From NCBI RefSeq assembly GCF_003597675.1, contig NZ_CP030829.1, positions 310,001-374,000 of the forward strand: a DNA stretch of 64,000 bases, in the 5' to 3' direction. A program made the translations under genes and the position numbers. Positions 34,295 to 43,660 of the stretch are shown here, in pieces. Under the pieces are notes generated by a model. The model was not told the DNA's origin, did not search any database, and saw nothing but the letters and a program-made list of their open reading frames with translations. Source of the DNA: Neorhizobium sp. NCHU2750 (lineage in GTDB: Bacteria > Pseudomonadota > Alphaproteobacteria > Rhizobiales > Rhizobiaceae). The stretch's first letter is position 1. Each line of letters opens with the position of its first letter.

Positions 34295-35398
34295 ATGTCA
34301 TCCGATACCACTCCCCTTCATTTCGACACCAAGCCGAACACGAACCCCATGCCGGAAGCCGACAGGCTGAAGGCTTTCGAGAACCTCGGCTTCGGCACGC
34401 TTTTTTCCGACCATATGGCCGTCGTGCGCTGGAGCGCCGACAAAGGCTGGCACTCCGCCGAGATTACCGCACGCGCGCCCTTCCCGATCGATCCGGCATC
34501 GAGCGTGCTGCACTACGCCCAGGAAATCTTCGAGGGCATGAAAGCCTATCGTGCAGCCGATGGCCGCGCCGTGCTGTTCCGTCCGGAAGAAAACGCCCGT
34601 CGCTTCAACGAATCCGCCCGTCGCATGGCAATGCCGGAACTGCCGGAAGCCGATTTCCTGGCCGCAGTCGAGAAGCTCGTGCGCATCGATGCCAAGTGGA
34701 TCCCGCAGGGTGAGGGTAGCCTTTATCTTCGCCCCTTCATGTTCGCTTGCGAGAACTTCCTCGGCGTGCGTCCGTCGAAGGAATACATTTTCTGTGTCAT
34801 CGCCTCGCCGGTCGGCCCCTATTTCAAGGGTGGTGCTAAGCCGGTGAAGATCTGGCTTTCCGAACAGTATACGCGTGCAGCCCCCGGCGGCACCGGTGCT
34901 GCCAAGTGCGGCGGCAACTATGCGGCAAGCCTGATTGCCCAGAAGGAAGCAAGCGCGCAGGGCTGCGACCAGGTCGTCTTCCTCGATGCCGCCGAGCATC
35001 GCTGGGTCGAGGAACTGGGCGGCATGAACGTGTTCTTCGTCATGGACGACGGGACGCTCGTCACTCCGCCGCTGAACGGCACGATCCTTCCGGGCATCAC
35101 CCGCAAGTCGCTGATCGATCTCGCCCGCGAACAAGGGATGACGGTCAAGGAGGAACTCTATTCCTTCGAACAGTGGCAGGCTGACGTGAAGAGCGGCAAG
35201 CTCAAGGAAGCCTTTGCCTGTGGTACGGCCGCAGTCGTCGCGGCGATCGGTGCCGTCAAGTTCCCGGCGGGCGAGTTCCAGATCGCCAACGGCGAGACAG
35301 GCGAAACGACGACGAAGCTGCGTCAGGCCCTGATCGGAATCCAGCGCGGCCAGACCAATGACAGCCATGGCTGGCTGCATGAGATTGCCGGCGTCTGA
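34295..35398 (+). CDS. ilvE: Branched-chain amino acid aminotransferase
   Basis: This is a class IV PLP aminotransferase of 367 residues, the long form. It has YAQEIFEGMKAYR near the start, the catalytic-Lys segment AAKCGGNYAASLIAQ and the conserved GGMNVFFV and GTILPGITRKSLIDLA. It converts valine, leucine and isoleucine to their 2-oxo acids, and back, with 2-oxoglutarate. The ribosome-binding site is weak. It stands alone after the M24 operon and before a strong hairpin. The length and sequence match biosynthetic/degradative BCATs of rhizobia; a D-amino-acid or ADC lyase role is unlikely. Confidence 0.92.
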   Translation: MSSDTTPLHFDTKPNTNPMPEADRLKAFENLGFGTLFSDHMAVVRWSADKGWHSAEITARAPFPIDPASSVLHYAQEIFEGMKAYRAADGRAVLFRPEENARRFNESARRMAMPELPEADFLAAVEKLVRIDAKWIPQGEGSLYLRPFMFACENFLGVRPSKEYIFCVIASPVGPYFKGGAKPVKIWLSEQYTRAAPGGTGAAKCGGNYAASLIAQKEASAQGCDQVVFLDAAEHRWVEELGGMNVFFVMDDGTLVTPPLNGTILPGITRKSLIDLAREQGMTVKEELYSFEQWQADVKSGKLKEAFACGTAAVVAAIGAVKFPAGEFQIANGETGETTTKLRQALIGIQRGQTNDSHGWLHEIAGV

Positions 35399-35429
35399 GC
35401 CCATCTCGACTCAAGTCTAAAACAAGATC

Positions 35430-35459
35430 CGTGTGGCAGCGAAATATCGTTGCCACACG
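35430..35459. terminator. Strong hairpin between convergent ilvE and diguanylate cyclase genes
   Basis: CGTGTGGCA and TGCCACACG pair perfectly, and GCGA/TCGT extends the stem to 13 bp (one G-U) around AATA. On the minus strand a T-rich stretch (TTGTTTT) follows a few nt later. It probably terminates both converging genes. Confidence 0.6.
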
Positions 35460-35498
35460 TCCTGACGCGATATGCCCTTGATGGCGACCGAGGTGGCT

Positions 35499-37184
35499 TC
35501 AGCCTTCTCCGCCGTTTGCCAAGGCTACCCTGCTTCGATTTCGACCTGCAAGCTTGGCATCATAGAGCAGCTTGTCTGCGCGGCGGTAAAGCTCGTCAAA
35601 TGTCCCGCCCGTATCAGCTATAGTGTCCGCCATGCCCATGCTGGCCGTCACACTATGCTTGATCGACGGCATTCCGGCCGTGACCGCCGCGGGAATGGTC
35701 TGGCGCAGGCGCTCCGCGCGCAAGTGGGCGTCTTCGCCACGCAGGAGCAGCACGAATTCCTCACCGCCGAGGCGGAAGGCATGGACCTGCTGGCCTGCCT
35801 GAAGGACCTCCGCCACAATCTTCAGGACAGCATCGCCGACCGCGTGGCCATGGATGTCATTGATGGCCTTGAAGTGATCAAGATCCAGTACCGCGAGAGT
35901 GCGATAGCCATCGTTGCGATATTGCTCGAAATTTTGTTCCATGGCCCGCCGGTTGAACAATCCCGTCAGGGCGTCGCGCTCGGATAGATGCTTCAGGCCA
36001 TCTGCCTCGAAGCGAGCCTTGTCCCTCTGGTGCCTGATCGCCATGAAACGGTCGGCGACGCCGAGCGTGGTGAACAGGACCTCGCACACACATCCTGCAT
36101 AAAACAGCAGCATGGCGTCATTGCTTTCCAGGCCGGGAACCACGCCGGTCACCAGACGAACCAATCCCGCCATGATCACCGGAATATAACCGGCCGCCTG
36201 AAACTTGGCCGCACGGCTCCCGCGCCGTAGGCCGTCTGCCACCGACAGCATGAAGACGAGCAGAGCCGGCGTGAAGGCCGCCGTATAGGCTGCCGACTGG
36301 ATCGGCCGAGCGATATAGGGAAATGCTGCGTGAGCTACGCCGAGAAGCATGGCAGAGACGGCGCAAACCGGCAGTGCCCGCCGAAGAAAGGGATGCATGC
36401 ACCCAGGCTCGATGAAGCTGTAGGTAAACATCGAACCAGAGGCAATCATCGCACCGAAGATCACGGTCGTCATCCAGCTCAATGTCATGGCCGGCGGATC
36501 GAAAAGGATGACAGCGAGCCCCGACGAAGTCAGGATCGTCAAGAGCAGGGAGAGCGTCAGCGCGGAATGCCAGAAGACGAATGGCTCGCGCAGGACACGG
36601 TAGAAGGCGGTGTTGAAGATGAGTGGCATGCACAGCATGCCGGCAAGTATGGCGAGCAACAGAAGCTGGCGCACCAAATCCCGGTCGAGGAGAAGGTCGC
36701 TCGGAGCGAGATAGGCCCGTTCCAGCGTCATCTTGTGGCTCGGCAAATCGAAGGCGACGACGATCCTGTCTGTGTCGCGGGTCACATCCGGCAGAGGTGC
36801 TTTGAAATATCCGCCACGCAGGGAGCTTTGTAGCTGGTCTGCCGGAAGCGTCGCCTCACGTGTCGTGCCGTCCCGATCAATGGCGATCAGATGCACGGCC
36901 TGGAGAGCGCTTCTTCTGGAAAAGAGATAATGCGGGAGCGGATCGTCGGAATTGATATCGAACCGCAGAAACACCCGCTCTCCTTCGAGAGAATAGCTTG
37001 AGCTGCCGCAAGTCCAGTGCTCCGGCGCCGCGATGATGGCCGCCTGGTCCGCGGTAAGGTCGCTTGATGCCCAGCAGGCGTTTTTGAGTTCGGTAGCGCT
37101 AACAGGAAAAACCGCGAGTGATGCAAGCACCACCACGTTCAATATGGCTGCCAATATAAATTTTCGAAACGCGCCCAAGAACAT
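35499..37184 (-). CDS. Membrane diguanylate cyclase with 7TMR-DISM sensor (GGDEF)
   Basis: This 561-residue inner-membrane signalling enzyme has an N-terminal signal/anchor, a periplasmic 7TMR-DISMED2-like domain (about 30-165), seven hydrophobic helices (about 170-365) and a C-terminal GGDEF domain. The active-site loop is FRLGGEEFVLLL, an accepted active variant, with DLDHFKAINDIHGHAVGD upstream. The inhibitory I-site RxxD is not present at its usual place (GQQV instead), so product inhibition is not expected. It makes c-di-GMP from GTP in response to an extracytoplasmic cue, probably a carbohydrate-like ligand. It has no operon partners. Confidence 0.9.
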   Translation of the reverse strand: MFLGAFRKFILAAILNVVVLASLAVFPVSATELKNACWASSDLTADQAAIIAAPEHWTCGSSSYSLEGERVFLRFDINSDDPLPHYLFSRRSALQAVHLIAIDRDGTTREATLPADQLQSSLRGGYFKAPLPDVTRDTDRIVVAFDLPSHKMTLERAYLAPSDLLLDRDLVRQLLLLAILAGMLCMPLIFNTAFYRVLREPFVFWHSALTLSLLLTILTSSGLAVILFDPPAMTLSWMTTVIFGAMIASGSMFTYSFIEPGCMHPFLRRALPVCAVSAMLLGVAHAAFPYIARPIQSAAYTAAFTPALLVFMLSVADGLRRGSRAAKFQAAGYIPVIMAGLVRLVTGVVPGLESNDAMLLFYAGCVCEVLFTTLGVADRFMAIRHQRDKARFEADGLKHLSERDALTGLFNRRAMEQNFEQYRNDGYRTLAVLDLDHFKAINDIHGHAVGDAVLKIVAEVLQAGQQVHAFRLGGEEFVLLLRGEDAHLRAERLRQTIPAAVTAGMPSIKHSVTASMGMADTIADTGGTFDELYRRADKLLYDAKLAGRNRSRVALANGGEG

Positions 37185-37267
37185 GGACTGGACCGTAGAC
37201 TACAAACATTGCGATGCGGTTACACGCAACTGTTGCAGCCATTTAAAATATCCGTGTTTCTCGAGCT

Positions 37268-37306
37268 TTTGGCGCCGATGAGGGATCAACCTCGTCCGGC
37301 GCCAAA
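37268..37306 (-). terminator. Long hairpin downstream of the fucose-isomerase-like gene
   Basis: TTTGGCGCC and GGCGCCAAA pair perfectly, with further pairing of GATGAGG and CCTCGTC inside. It lies just after the end of the sugar operon and before the cyclase promoter. A clear U-tract is missing. Confidence 0.5.
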
Positions 37307-37324
37307 TCCCGGCCGAGCGGAGGT

Positions 37325-38929
37325 TTAGCCGAGATCGACCCCGCAGAAATTGACCTCCATGCCGAGTTCCGCGGCAAGTGCCGCCTTGGCAAGCGCGGCA
37401 CGGTCGGCGTCAACGGCCGAATTGGCATACACGACCTGAATATGGTTTGCCTTGTGGCGAGCCATCATCTGATCGCGGGACACGCCGGTCAGTACCGCAT
37501 GCATCATCGGCCACTGTTCGTTGGTGGATTTCCAGCGGCGCTCAGTCTCTTCCTTCGGCAAGGACACGGCCTGACCGCGGCCAATGTCCATCTTCAGCCT
37601 GTTGTCCTCGACGAAGATGCGCGACCAGACGATCTCGCCGGGCCTGGCGATGCCGCGTAGGGTGCCGCCGCCTGCAGGGAAGAACATCGGCGGCTGCCGC
37701 ATGCTGTCGGATCCCGCCCAGCCCCCTTCGTGATGGGCCGGCGGAGCGGCACCGGATATCTCGAACACCCAGACGAAGCCATCGACCGAGCCTGTCGGAT
37801 CGACACCCCCCCACCGCAGGTCATGCAGGGTATTTTCCACTGGCTGGCCGAGCGCGCGGTGCAGTCGGTTGGTCATCAGCCCGTCGAGGCCGGCGCACTC
37901 GTCCACCTCGTTGAAATGCACGATCGCCTTGCCCTGTCGGATGACCTTGCCGTCGCGGCCTTTGACATCCGGCCGACCATCATCGTTGAGAATGCCTTCC
38001 ACGAGATCGGAAGCCGGCAGAAGGTCTTTCAAACCCTGCTGGTACTGGATACCGATCGCCTCGCAGCCGAAATTCTCGGCAGTGCGCACCGCCGCGATAT
38101 ACATACGGCACTGGTCGATAACCTGGTCCTCCGTCAGTTCCTGCTCCGGGTCGGTCCCGAGATGGAACTTCATGCCCTTGGCGATGAGGTCCTGGTAGAC
38201 GGCACGGCCTTCCTCCACCGGCACCTGCGTGGTGGCGTAATAGAGGGCCGATTGCGACAGGCGCTCCTTGAAGATGCCGAGCGGCATCAGAAGCTCGTCG
38301 GGCACGATGGCATTGTACATGCCCATGCAGCCCTCATCGAAGATGCCGAGAATGACCTTGTTGGTGCGGAAATCGTGAGCGATCTCCTTCGCCAGATCCT
38401 TGAGATCCTGCGGCACCTTGCCGGCCTTGAACGGCGTCACATGGCTCGTGTCATGGTCGATCGTGCCTTCCGACAGCCATTGGGTAAGGCCGGAGCGGAA
38501 GAAATCATCGTCGAATGTCTCGCTCCACAGCGAGGAATAGGCGACACCAGCCTTGGTCAGCGAGCCATTCAGGTTGAGCAGGCCGACGAGGCCCGGCCAC
38601 TGTCCAGACCAGTTGGCAACGGTCAGGATCGGGCCCTTGTGGCTCGTCAGACCCGCCAGAACATGGTGCGAATATTGCCAGACGGATTCCGCCACGATCA
38701 CCGGCACATTGGGATCGATCTTTGCGAATGCATCCATGCCCTCGCGCTGCGAGGCGAGAAAGCCGTGGCCTTCATCCGGCTTATAGGAGTGAGCACGCTT
38801 CACCGTATAGCCGAGGCCGGCGAGCACTTCGCCGAGTTTCTTTTCCATCGCGTCCTGCGTCGCCCAGCACTGCTGGTTGGCGGACAGACGAAGGTCTCCG
38901 CTGGCGAAAAGTGCAATCTCTTTGGTCAT
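37325..38929 (-). CDS. L-fucose isomerase-like protein
   Basis: The 534-residue product resembles the fucose/arabinose isomerase superfamily in length and pattern. An N-terminal domain carries ESVWQYSHHVLAGL and TVANWSGQWPGLVGLLNLNG, a central domain FDEGCMGMYNAIVPDELLMPLGI, and a C-terminal part HFNEVDECAGLDGL. FDEGCMGM holds the acidic residue expected near the Mn site. It is clearly diverged from FucI and AraA and probably acts on another sugar (aldose to ketose). GAGGAA precedes the ATG. It is the last gene of the operon and follows the FGGY kinase by 17 nt, which fits isomerase-then-kinase catabolism. Confidence 0.8.
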   Translation of the reverse strand: MTKEIALFASGDLRLSANQQCWATQDAMEKKLGEVLAGLGYTVKRAHSYKPDEGHGFLASQREGMDAFAKIDPNVPVIVAESVWQYSHHVLAGLTSHKGPILTVANWSGQWPGLVGLLNLNGSLTKAGVAYSSLWSETFDDDFFRSGLTQWLSEGTIDHDTSHVTPFKAGKVPQDLKDLAKEIAHDFRTNKVILGIFDEGCMGMYNAIVPDELLMPLGIFKERLSQSALYYATTQVPVEEGRAVYQDLIAKGMKFHLGTDPEQELTEDQVIDQCRMYIAAVRTAENFGCEAIGIQYQQGLKDLLPASDLVEGILNDDGRPDVKGRDGKVIRQGKAIVHFNEVDECAGLDGLMTNRLHRALGQPVENTLHDLRWGGVDPTGSVDGFVWVFEISGAAPPAHHEGGWAGSDSMRQPPMFFPAGGGTLRGIARPGEIVWSRIFVEDNRLKMDIGRGQAVSLPKEETERRWKSTNEQWPMMHAVLTGVSRDQMMARHKANHIQVVYANSAVDADRAALAKAALAAELGMEVNFCGVDLG

Positions 38930-38946
38930 GTTCCTCTTCCCTCACA

Positions 38947-40581
38947 TCAATGTTCAGTGCCGGCCATCAGCGCGGCATAGGCAACGAAGTCTTCCTGCAT
39001 GCGGCGGAAGACACGGTATTTGCGATCGTGATAGGCGGCGATCTCGCCGCCGCGCGCAGTTATGCGGCTACCAAGCCCGCTCATTGCGCGCATGGCGGCG
39101 GGCAGGTCGGCATAATGGCCACTCGCCACCGCACCCAGCATGGCGCTGCCGACCAAAACCGGTTCGCGCTGGTCGGGCACGACGATGGCGCAGCCCGTCG
39201 CATCCGCATGTTCGCGCAGAAACAGCCTGTTCTGAGCAAGCCCCCCGCTTACCACCAGTGTTTCGACGCTGACGCCATTGGCCCGCATCTCCGCAATGAT
39301 GTGGCGAGTGCCATAAGCGAGCGCCTGCAGGGTCGCGAGATAGTCGAGCGCTAGATCGTCCAGGCCGCGATCAAGCGACAGGCCGGTGATGCCGCCCTTG
39401 CGCAACGGATCAGCAAGCGGAGAGCGGTTGCCGTGGAAATCCGGTTGTATGTGCCGCGATTTCGTCAGCGTGGCCGTCTCGCCGCCTTGCGCCATGGCTT
39501 CAAGGCGGCGGTCAAACAGCGTGAAAACGGAAATGCCTTCGGACTTTGCGGTCTCGCGTGCCTGATGGATCGCGGCATGCCCCTCGATCACCCGGTCGAT
39601 AAGCGCACCGGCCGCCGACTGACCCGCTTCGTTGGCCCATAGTCCCGGCAGCAGAACGGAAAAATAAGGCCCCCAGACACCCGGCACGAAGGCCGGCTTC
39701 TCACTGACGGTAATATGGCAGGATGAGGTGCCGGCGATGAGCGCCAGACGATCATCGAGTGCACCCTCGCCCAGATCGACACCCATCGTACCGAGCGCGC
39801 CGGAATAAGCGTCGATCAGGCTGGCGGCAACGGCCGTGCCCGGAGCGAGCCCGAGATCTGCCGCGGCGGCCTCCGAGAGCGAGCCGACATTGTCGCCGGG
39901 TGCTGCGAGGCGGTTGCCGATGGAGCGGAAATTATCGGCAGCAAGCTCGGCTATGCCGGCGCTTTCGAAATAAGCCTTGTCCCAGCCCTCGCCCGACGTT
40001 CCGTTCTGGCCAAGATAGGTCCATTTGCAGACGGTACTGCAGAGGGAGCGGATGTCGTTTCCGGTTGCCTTGTGCACCAGCCAGTCCGGTAGATCGAAAA
40101 AGGCGTGTGCACGAGAGAAACTCTGCGGCATCTCACGCTTCAGCCAGCGCAGTTTCGGCGTTTCCATCTCGGGCGAGATGACGCCGCCAACATAGTCGAG
40201 AACAGGGCTTTTCAGCGCGTTGATCTGGTCGGCATCGCCGATCGCACGGTGGTCCATCCAGACGATGATATTCCAGTCGTCATCGCCGCCGGGGCTGACG
40301 GTGACCGGCTCCCCCTTGTCGTCCACCACGACCAGCGAGCAGGTGGCATCGAAGCCTATGCCCGCAATATCCGCCGGGGACAGGCTGGCATCCGCCATCG
40401 ATTTCTTCACGCAGGTGCAGATCGCTTCCCAGATGTCACGGGAAGACTGATTGACGAAATCCTCCTTCGGTCTCTCGGTGGCGATCGGCTGCGAATAGGC
40501 GGCGAGCAGCGTGCCGCGCTCATCGAAAATGCCGGCGCGGGCGCTGCCGGTGCCAACGTCGATACCAATGAATGAGGTCAT
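38947..40581 (-). CDS. FGGY-family carbohydrate kinase (ribulokinase/ribitol kinase-like)
   Basis: This is a 544-residue ATP-dependent sugar kinase. The N-terminal phosphate motif is FIGIDVGTGSARAGIFDERG, a WMDHRA segment follows at about 110, and the C-terminal adenosine motif is VVSGGLAQNRLF; GTSSCHI also fits FGGY kinases of the D-ribulose/ribitol type. The MTSFIG start was chosen, since upstream in-frame sequence translates an intergenic repeat. It is separated from the ATPase gene by that repeat (about 200 bp). It phosphorylates the ketose made by the isomerase-like partner; the exact pentose or deoxyhexose is unknown. Confidence 0.9.
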   Translation of the reverse strand: MTSFIGIDVGTGSARAGIFDERGTLLAAYSQPIATERPKEDFVNQSSRDIWEAICTCVKKSMADASLSPADIAGIGFDATCSLVVVDDKGEPVTVSPGGDDDWNIIVWMDHRAIGDADQINALKSPVLDYVGGVISPEMETPKLRWLKREMPQSFSRAHAFFDLPDWLVHKATGNDIRSLCSTVCKWTYLGQNGTSGEGWDKAYFESAGIAELAADNFRSIGNRLAAPGDNVGSLSEAAAADLGLAPGTAVAASLIDAYSGALGTMGVDLGEGALDDRLALIAGTSSCHITVSEKPAFVPGVWGPYFSVLLPGLWANEAGQSAAGALIDRVIEGHAAIHQARETAKSEGISVFTLFDRRLEAMAQGGETATLTKSRHIQPDFHGNRSPLADPLRKGGITGLSLDRGLDDLALDYLATLQALAYGTRHIIAEMRANGVSVETLVVSGGLAQNRLFLREHADATGCAIVVPDQREPVLVGSAMLGAVASGHYADLPAAMRAMSGLGSRITARGGEIAAYHDRKYRVFRRMQEDFVAYAALMAGTEH

Positions 40582-40639
40582 GTCAGTTCGATCCGCTACA
40601 ATGTGGAGCCGGACGACAACTAGGCTTCGAACTTGGGAA

Positions 40640-40775
40640 AAGTCCCCCTCTGGCCTGCCGGCCATCTCCCCCACAAGGGGGGAGAATACTCGCGGCAACG
40701 CCCACGCCCAATTCGCCTCGACGGCTCGGCCAGGTTAAGCCCTCCCCCTTGTGGGGAGGGTTGGGAGGGGTCTTG
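40640..40775. repeat. Rhizobial palindromic intergenic mosaic repeat (RIME-like)
   Basis: Two GC-rich palindromes face each other. TCTCCCCC-ACAAG-GGGGGAGA spans 40665-40685 and CCCTCCCC-CTTGT-GGGGAGGG spans 40740-40760. The first is preceded by CCCCTCTGGCCTGCCGGCCA and the second followed by TTGGGAGGGG. Such elements with ACAAGGGGG cores are common between rhizobial genes. It lies inside the sugar operon, between ATPase and kinase, so it may form mRNA hairpins that tune expression. Confidence 0.7.
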
Positions 40776-40787
40776 CCCCCGGAAGGA

Positions 40788-41849
40788 TCAGAGCCGCTGG
40801 CCGGTCGCCTTGTCGAACAGATGCGCCTTGGCCGGGTCGATCGACAGTCCGATCTCGTCGCCGAAGCGGATATCCAGCCGCTCGCGGAACAGGCAGGAGA
40901 TCTGCTCGCCATGGCTGACCACGCGGGCGAAGATTTCCGAGCCGGTACCCTCGACGATATCGACGCGGCCCTGGATGCCGCTCCCGCTCGTTGCCCCGAT
41001 ATGCTCGGGCCGGATGCCGTAAACCAGCGACTTTCCACCGAGCCTTGACGGATCGGCTCCCGAAGGCAGCGGCAGGACAAGGCCCTTATCGCTGCGGAAC
41101 ACACCTTCCTCGATCCTGCCATCGATGAAGTTCATCGATGGCGAACCGATGAAGCCGGCAACAAAGAGATTGGCCGGACGGTCATAGAGATCGAGTGGCG
41201 CACCGACCTGCTCGATATTGCCTTCCTGCAGCACGACGATCTTGTCGGCCATGGTCATGGCTTCGATCTGGTCATGGGTGACATAGATGATCGTCGTGCC
41301 GATCCGCTGGTGCAGCGCCTTGATCTCGGCGCGCATCTGCACACGGAGTTTGGCATCGAGGTTCGAGAGCGGTTCGTCGAACAGAAACACCTGAGGATCT
41401 CGCACCAGGGCGCGGCCCATGGCGACACGCTGGCGCTGGCCGCCGGAAAGCTGGCGCGGATAACGGTCGAGCAGTTTTTCCAGTCCGAGAATGCCGGCGG
41501 CGTTCTCGACCTTCTTGCGCCTCTCGTTGACATCAGCCTTCTTCAGCTTCAACGCGAAGGCCATGTTTTCCGCCACCGTCATATGCGGGTAGAGCGCGTA
41601 GTTCTGGAACACCATGGCGATGTCGCGGTCGCGAGCCGGCAGATGCGACACCTCCCGCGGTCCGATGCGGATGGCGCCGCCGGTCACGTCCTCAAGCCCG
41701 GCTACCATGCGCAGCAGCGTGGACTTGCCGCAGCCCGATGGCCCGACCAGGACGACGAATTCACCGTCGGCAATATCGACGCTCAGGTCGCGAATGATCT
41801 CGACTGCCCCGTAGCGCTTCTGGATGTTCTGGATGTTGACTGTTGCCAT
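40788..41849 (-). CDS. Sugar ABC transporter ATPase (UgpC/MalK/MsmX type)
   Basis: This 353-residue CUT1-type ATPase has Walker A GPSGCGKS, signature LSGGQRQR, Walker B VFLFDEPLSNLDAKLR, an H-loop in YVTHDQIEAMTM and a C-terminal OB/TOBE domain (FIGSPSMNFIDG, then LVYGIRPEHI). GGAGG precedes the ATG. It energises the two permeases encoded just upstream. Confidence 0.93.
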   Translation of the reverse strand: MATVNIQNIQKRYGAVEIIRDLSVDIADGEFVVLVGPSGCGKSTLLRMVAGLEDVTGGAIRIGPREVSHLPARDRDIAMVFQNYALYPHMTVAENMAFALKLKKADVNERRKKVENAAGILGLEKLLDRYPRQLSGGQRQRVAMGRALVRDPQVFLFDEPLSNLDAKLRVQMRAEIKALHQRIGTTIIYVTHDQIEAMTMADKIVVLQEGNIEQVGAPLDLYDRPANLFVAGFIGSPSMNFIDGRIEEGVFRSDKGLVLPLPSGADPSRLGGKSLVYGIRPEHIGATSGSGIQGRVDIVEGTGSEIFARVVSHGEQISCLFRERLDIRFGDEIGLSIDPAKAHLFDKATGQRL

Positions 41850-41900
41850 TTGAAAATCCTCCCGATTTTCGGGTCGTTGTCTGTTGCTCTTAGCCGCCCC

Positions 41901-42722
41901 TTAGCCGCCTTTGACCGCACCGGCCGTGAGGCCCGCGACGATCTGCTTCTGGGCGAACATGGTTAGCACCAGAACCGGCAGGGTGACGATCAGGGCGGCA
42001 GCGGCCAGTGGCCCCCAGCTGACCTGCTCGAAGGAGAGCATGTTGTAGACGGCCACCGGCAGGGTGCGTGTCTCGCGGCTGGCGAGTACGATGCCGAAGA
42101 CGAAGTTGTTCCAGGAGAAGATCACCGCCAGGATGAAGGCGACGACGATGCCGGGCTTGGCGATCGGCAATGCGACCAGACGGAAGACCTGCCAGGAGGT
42201 GGCTCCATCGATGCTCGCCGCCTCTTCCAGTTCCTTCGGCGTCGTCTCGAAATAGCCGATCATGATCCACACGACGATCGGCACGGTGACGACCAGATGG
42301 ATGATGATCTGCGGCCACAGCGTGCCGAGCATGTTCAGCCATTGGAACAGCAGGAAGAGCGGGATCAGGAAGGAAAGGCCGGGCGTCATGCGGGCGATCA
42401 TGATCACCATCGCCGCCTTCTCGGCCTTCAGCCTCGCAATGCCATAACCTGCGGGCACGCCGATGACGAGCGCGAGCAGCGTTGCGGCGCCCGTCACCAG
42501 GATCGAGTTCCAGAAATAGAGGAAGAAGTTGTTCTCCTGGAAGACCTTCACATAGTTCGACCAGGCGAAGTTCTCCGGAATGAGGATCGGCGGATAGGCG
42601 CCATTGTCGATCTCGTATTTGAGCGACAGCGAGAGCATCCAGACGAAGAACAGGATGACAGGCGAAATCATCACCAGGGCGGCCAGGAAAAGGCCGATAC
42701 GGTTCCATACTCTATGCGTCAT
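41901..42722 (-). CDS. Sugar ABC transporter permease (MalG type)
   Basis: The 273-residue permease has six membrane helices and the CUT1 EAA loop ELEEAASIDGATSWQVFRLVALPIAKPGI near 180-205. Its start overlaps the stop of the other permease by one nucleotide, indicating translational coupling. A same-length frame on the same strand overlapping it is an Arg/His-rich shadow. Confidence 0.92.
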   Translation of the reverse strand: MTHRVWNRIGLFLAALVMISPVILFFVWMLSLSLKYEIDNGAYPPILIPENFAWSNYVKVFQENNFFLYFWNSILVTGAATLLALVIGVPAGYGIARLKAEKAAMVIMIARMTPGLSFLIPLFLLFQWLNMLGTLWPQIIIHLVVTVPIVVWIMIGYFETTPKELEEAASIDGATSWQVFRLVALPIAKPGIVVAFILAVIFSWNNFVFGIVLASRETRTLPVAVYNMLSFEQVSWGPLAAAALIVTLPVLVLTMFAQKQIVAGLTAGAVKGG

Positions 42723-43660
42723 CAGCGCTCCTCCATGTCCGACCAGTTGGTGCGCGCCCGGATCATCATCAGCACGAAGGAAAGCGCAATGATGACGAAG
42801 AAGAAGACCACCGCCATGGCAGAGCCATAGCCGATGTCGTAGTAGGAGAAGGCAGTGTTGTAGAGGTAGATATTGATCGTTTCCGACGCCGTTCCCGGTC
42901 CGCCTTGGGTCATAGCATAGATGATGTCGAAGCTTTTCACCGCGTCGATGCTACGGATGATGACCCCGATCATCAGGAAGGGCGCGATCATCGGCAGAGT
43001 CAGGTAACGGAACTTCTGCCAGGCATTCGCACCGTCGATCTCAGCACTTTCATAGGGTTCGCGCGGCACGGCTGCGAGCCCGCCGAGCACGATCAGCATG
43101 ATTAGCGGCGTCCACTGCCAGGTTTCGACCAGAACCAGCGCCGGAATGACGGTCGACTGGTTGTAGATCCATTCCTGCGCGCCGATGCCGACCAGCGACA
43201 ACAGATAGTTCAGCACGCCGAGCTGGGGATGGAACATCATCGTCCAGACGAGCGCGATGGCGACCGGCGTCGCCATCATCGGCATGACGAAGACGCCGCG
43301 CAGGAAACCCCGCAACGGAAACTCGCCGTCGAAGACGAGAGCGGCAAGCGTGCCGAGGATGAGCGGCGCCACCACGGACAAGGCGGTATAGACCGCCGTA
43401 TGCCACATGGATTCCCAGAACCGCATGTCGCCCACGAGGCGGATGTAATTGTCCAACCCGGCGAAGGTCTGGTCCTGCCCCAGCGTCCAGGAATTCACGC
43501 TCATCCAGAGCGTGAACACCCAGGGAAAGACGATGACCGCGCCGATCACCACCAGCGCCGGGACAACGAAAGGCCAGTAGTTGGGAGCAAGCCTTGGCGG
43601 CTTGCTCCCCTTTGCGACCACATGTCTGGCCGCAGTGGGTTCTATGGTCACGGAAGCCAT
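42722..43660 (-). CDS. Sugar ABC transporter permease (MalF type)
   Basis: The 312-residue permease has about six helices, the EAA loop YESAEIDGANAWQKFRYLTLPMI near 215-235 and the MalF-like C-terminal segment MTQGGPGTASETINIYLYNTAF. Its ATG shares one nucleotide with the stop of the binding-protein gene (TAATG). Confidence 0.92.
   Translation of the reverse strand: MASVTIEPTAARHVVAKGSKPPRLAPNYWPFVVPALVVIGAVIVFPWVFTLWMSVNSWTLGQDQTFAGLDNYIRLVGDMRFWESMWHTAVYTALSVVAPLILGTLAALVFDGEFPLRGFLRGVFVMPMMATPVAIALVWTMMFHPQLGVLNYLLSLVGIGAQEWIYNQSTVIPALVLVETWQWTPLIMLIVLGGLAAVPREPYESAEIDGANAWQKFRYLTLPMIAPFLMIGVIIRSIDAVKSFDIIYAMTQGGPGTASETINIYLYNTAFSYYDIGYGSAMAVVFFFVIIALSFVLMMIRARTNWSDMEER

Noticed and set aside
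40640..40775. CRISPR-like repeat between ATPase and kinase genes
   Set aside because: Only two inverted, non-identical palindromes without regular spacers; it fits a rhizobial intergenic mosaic element.
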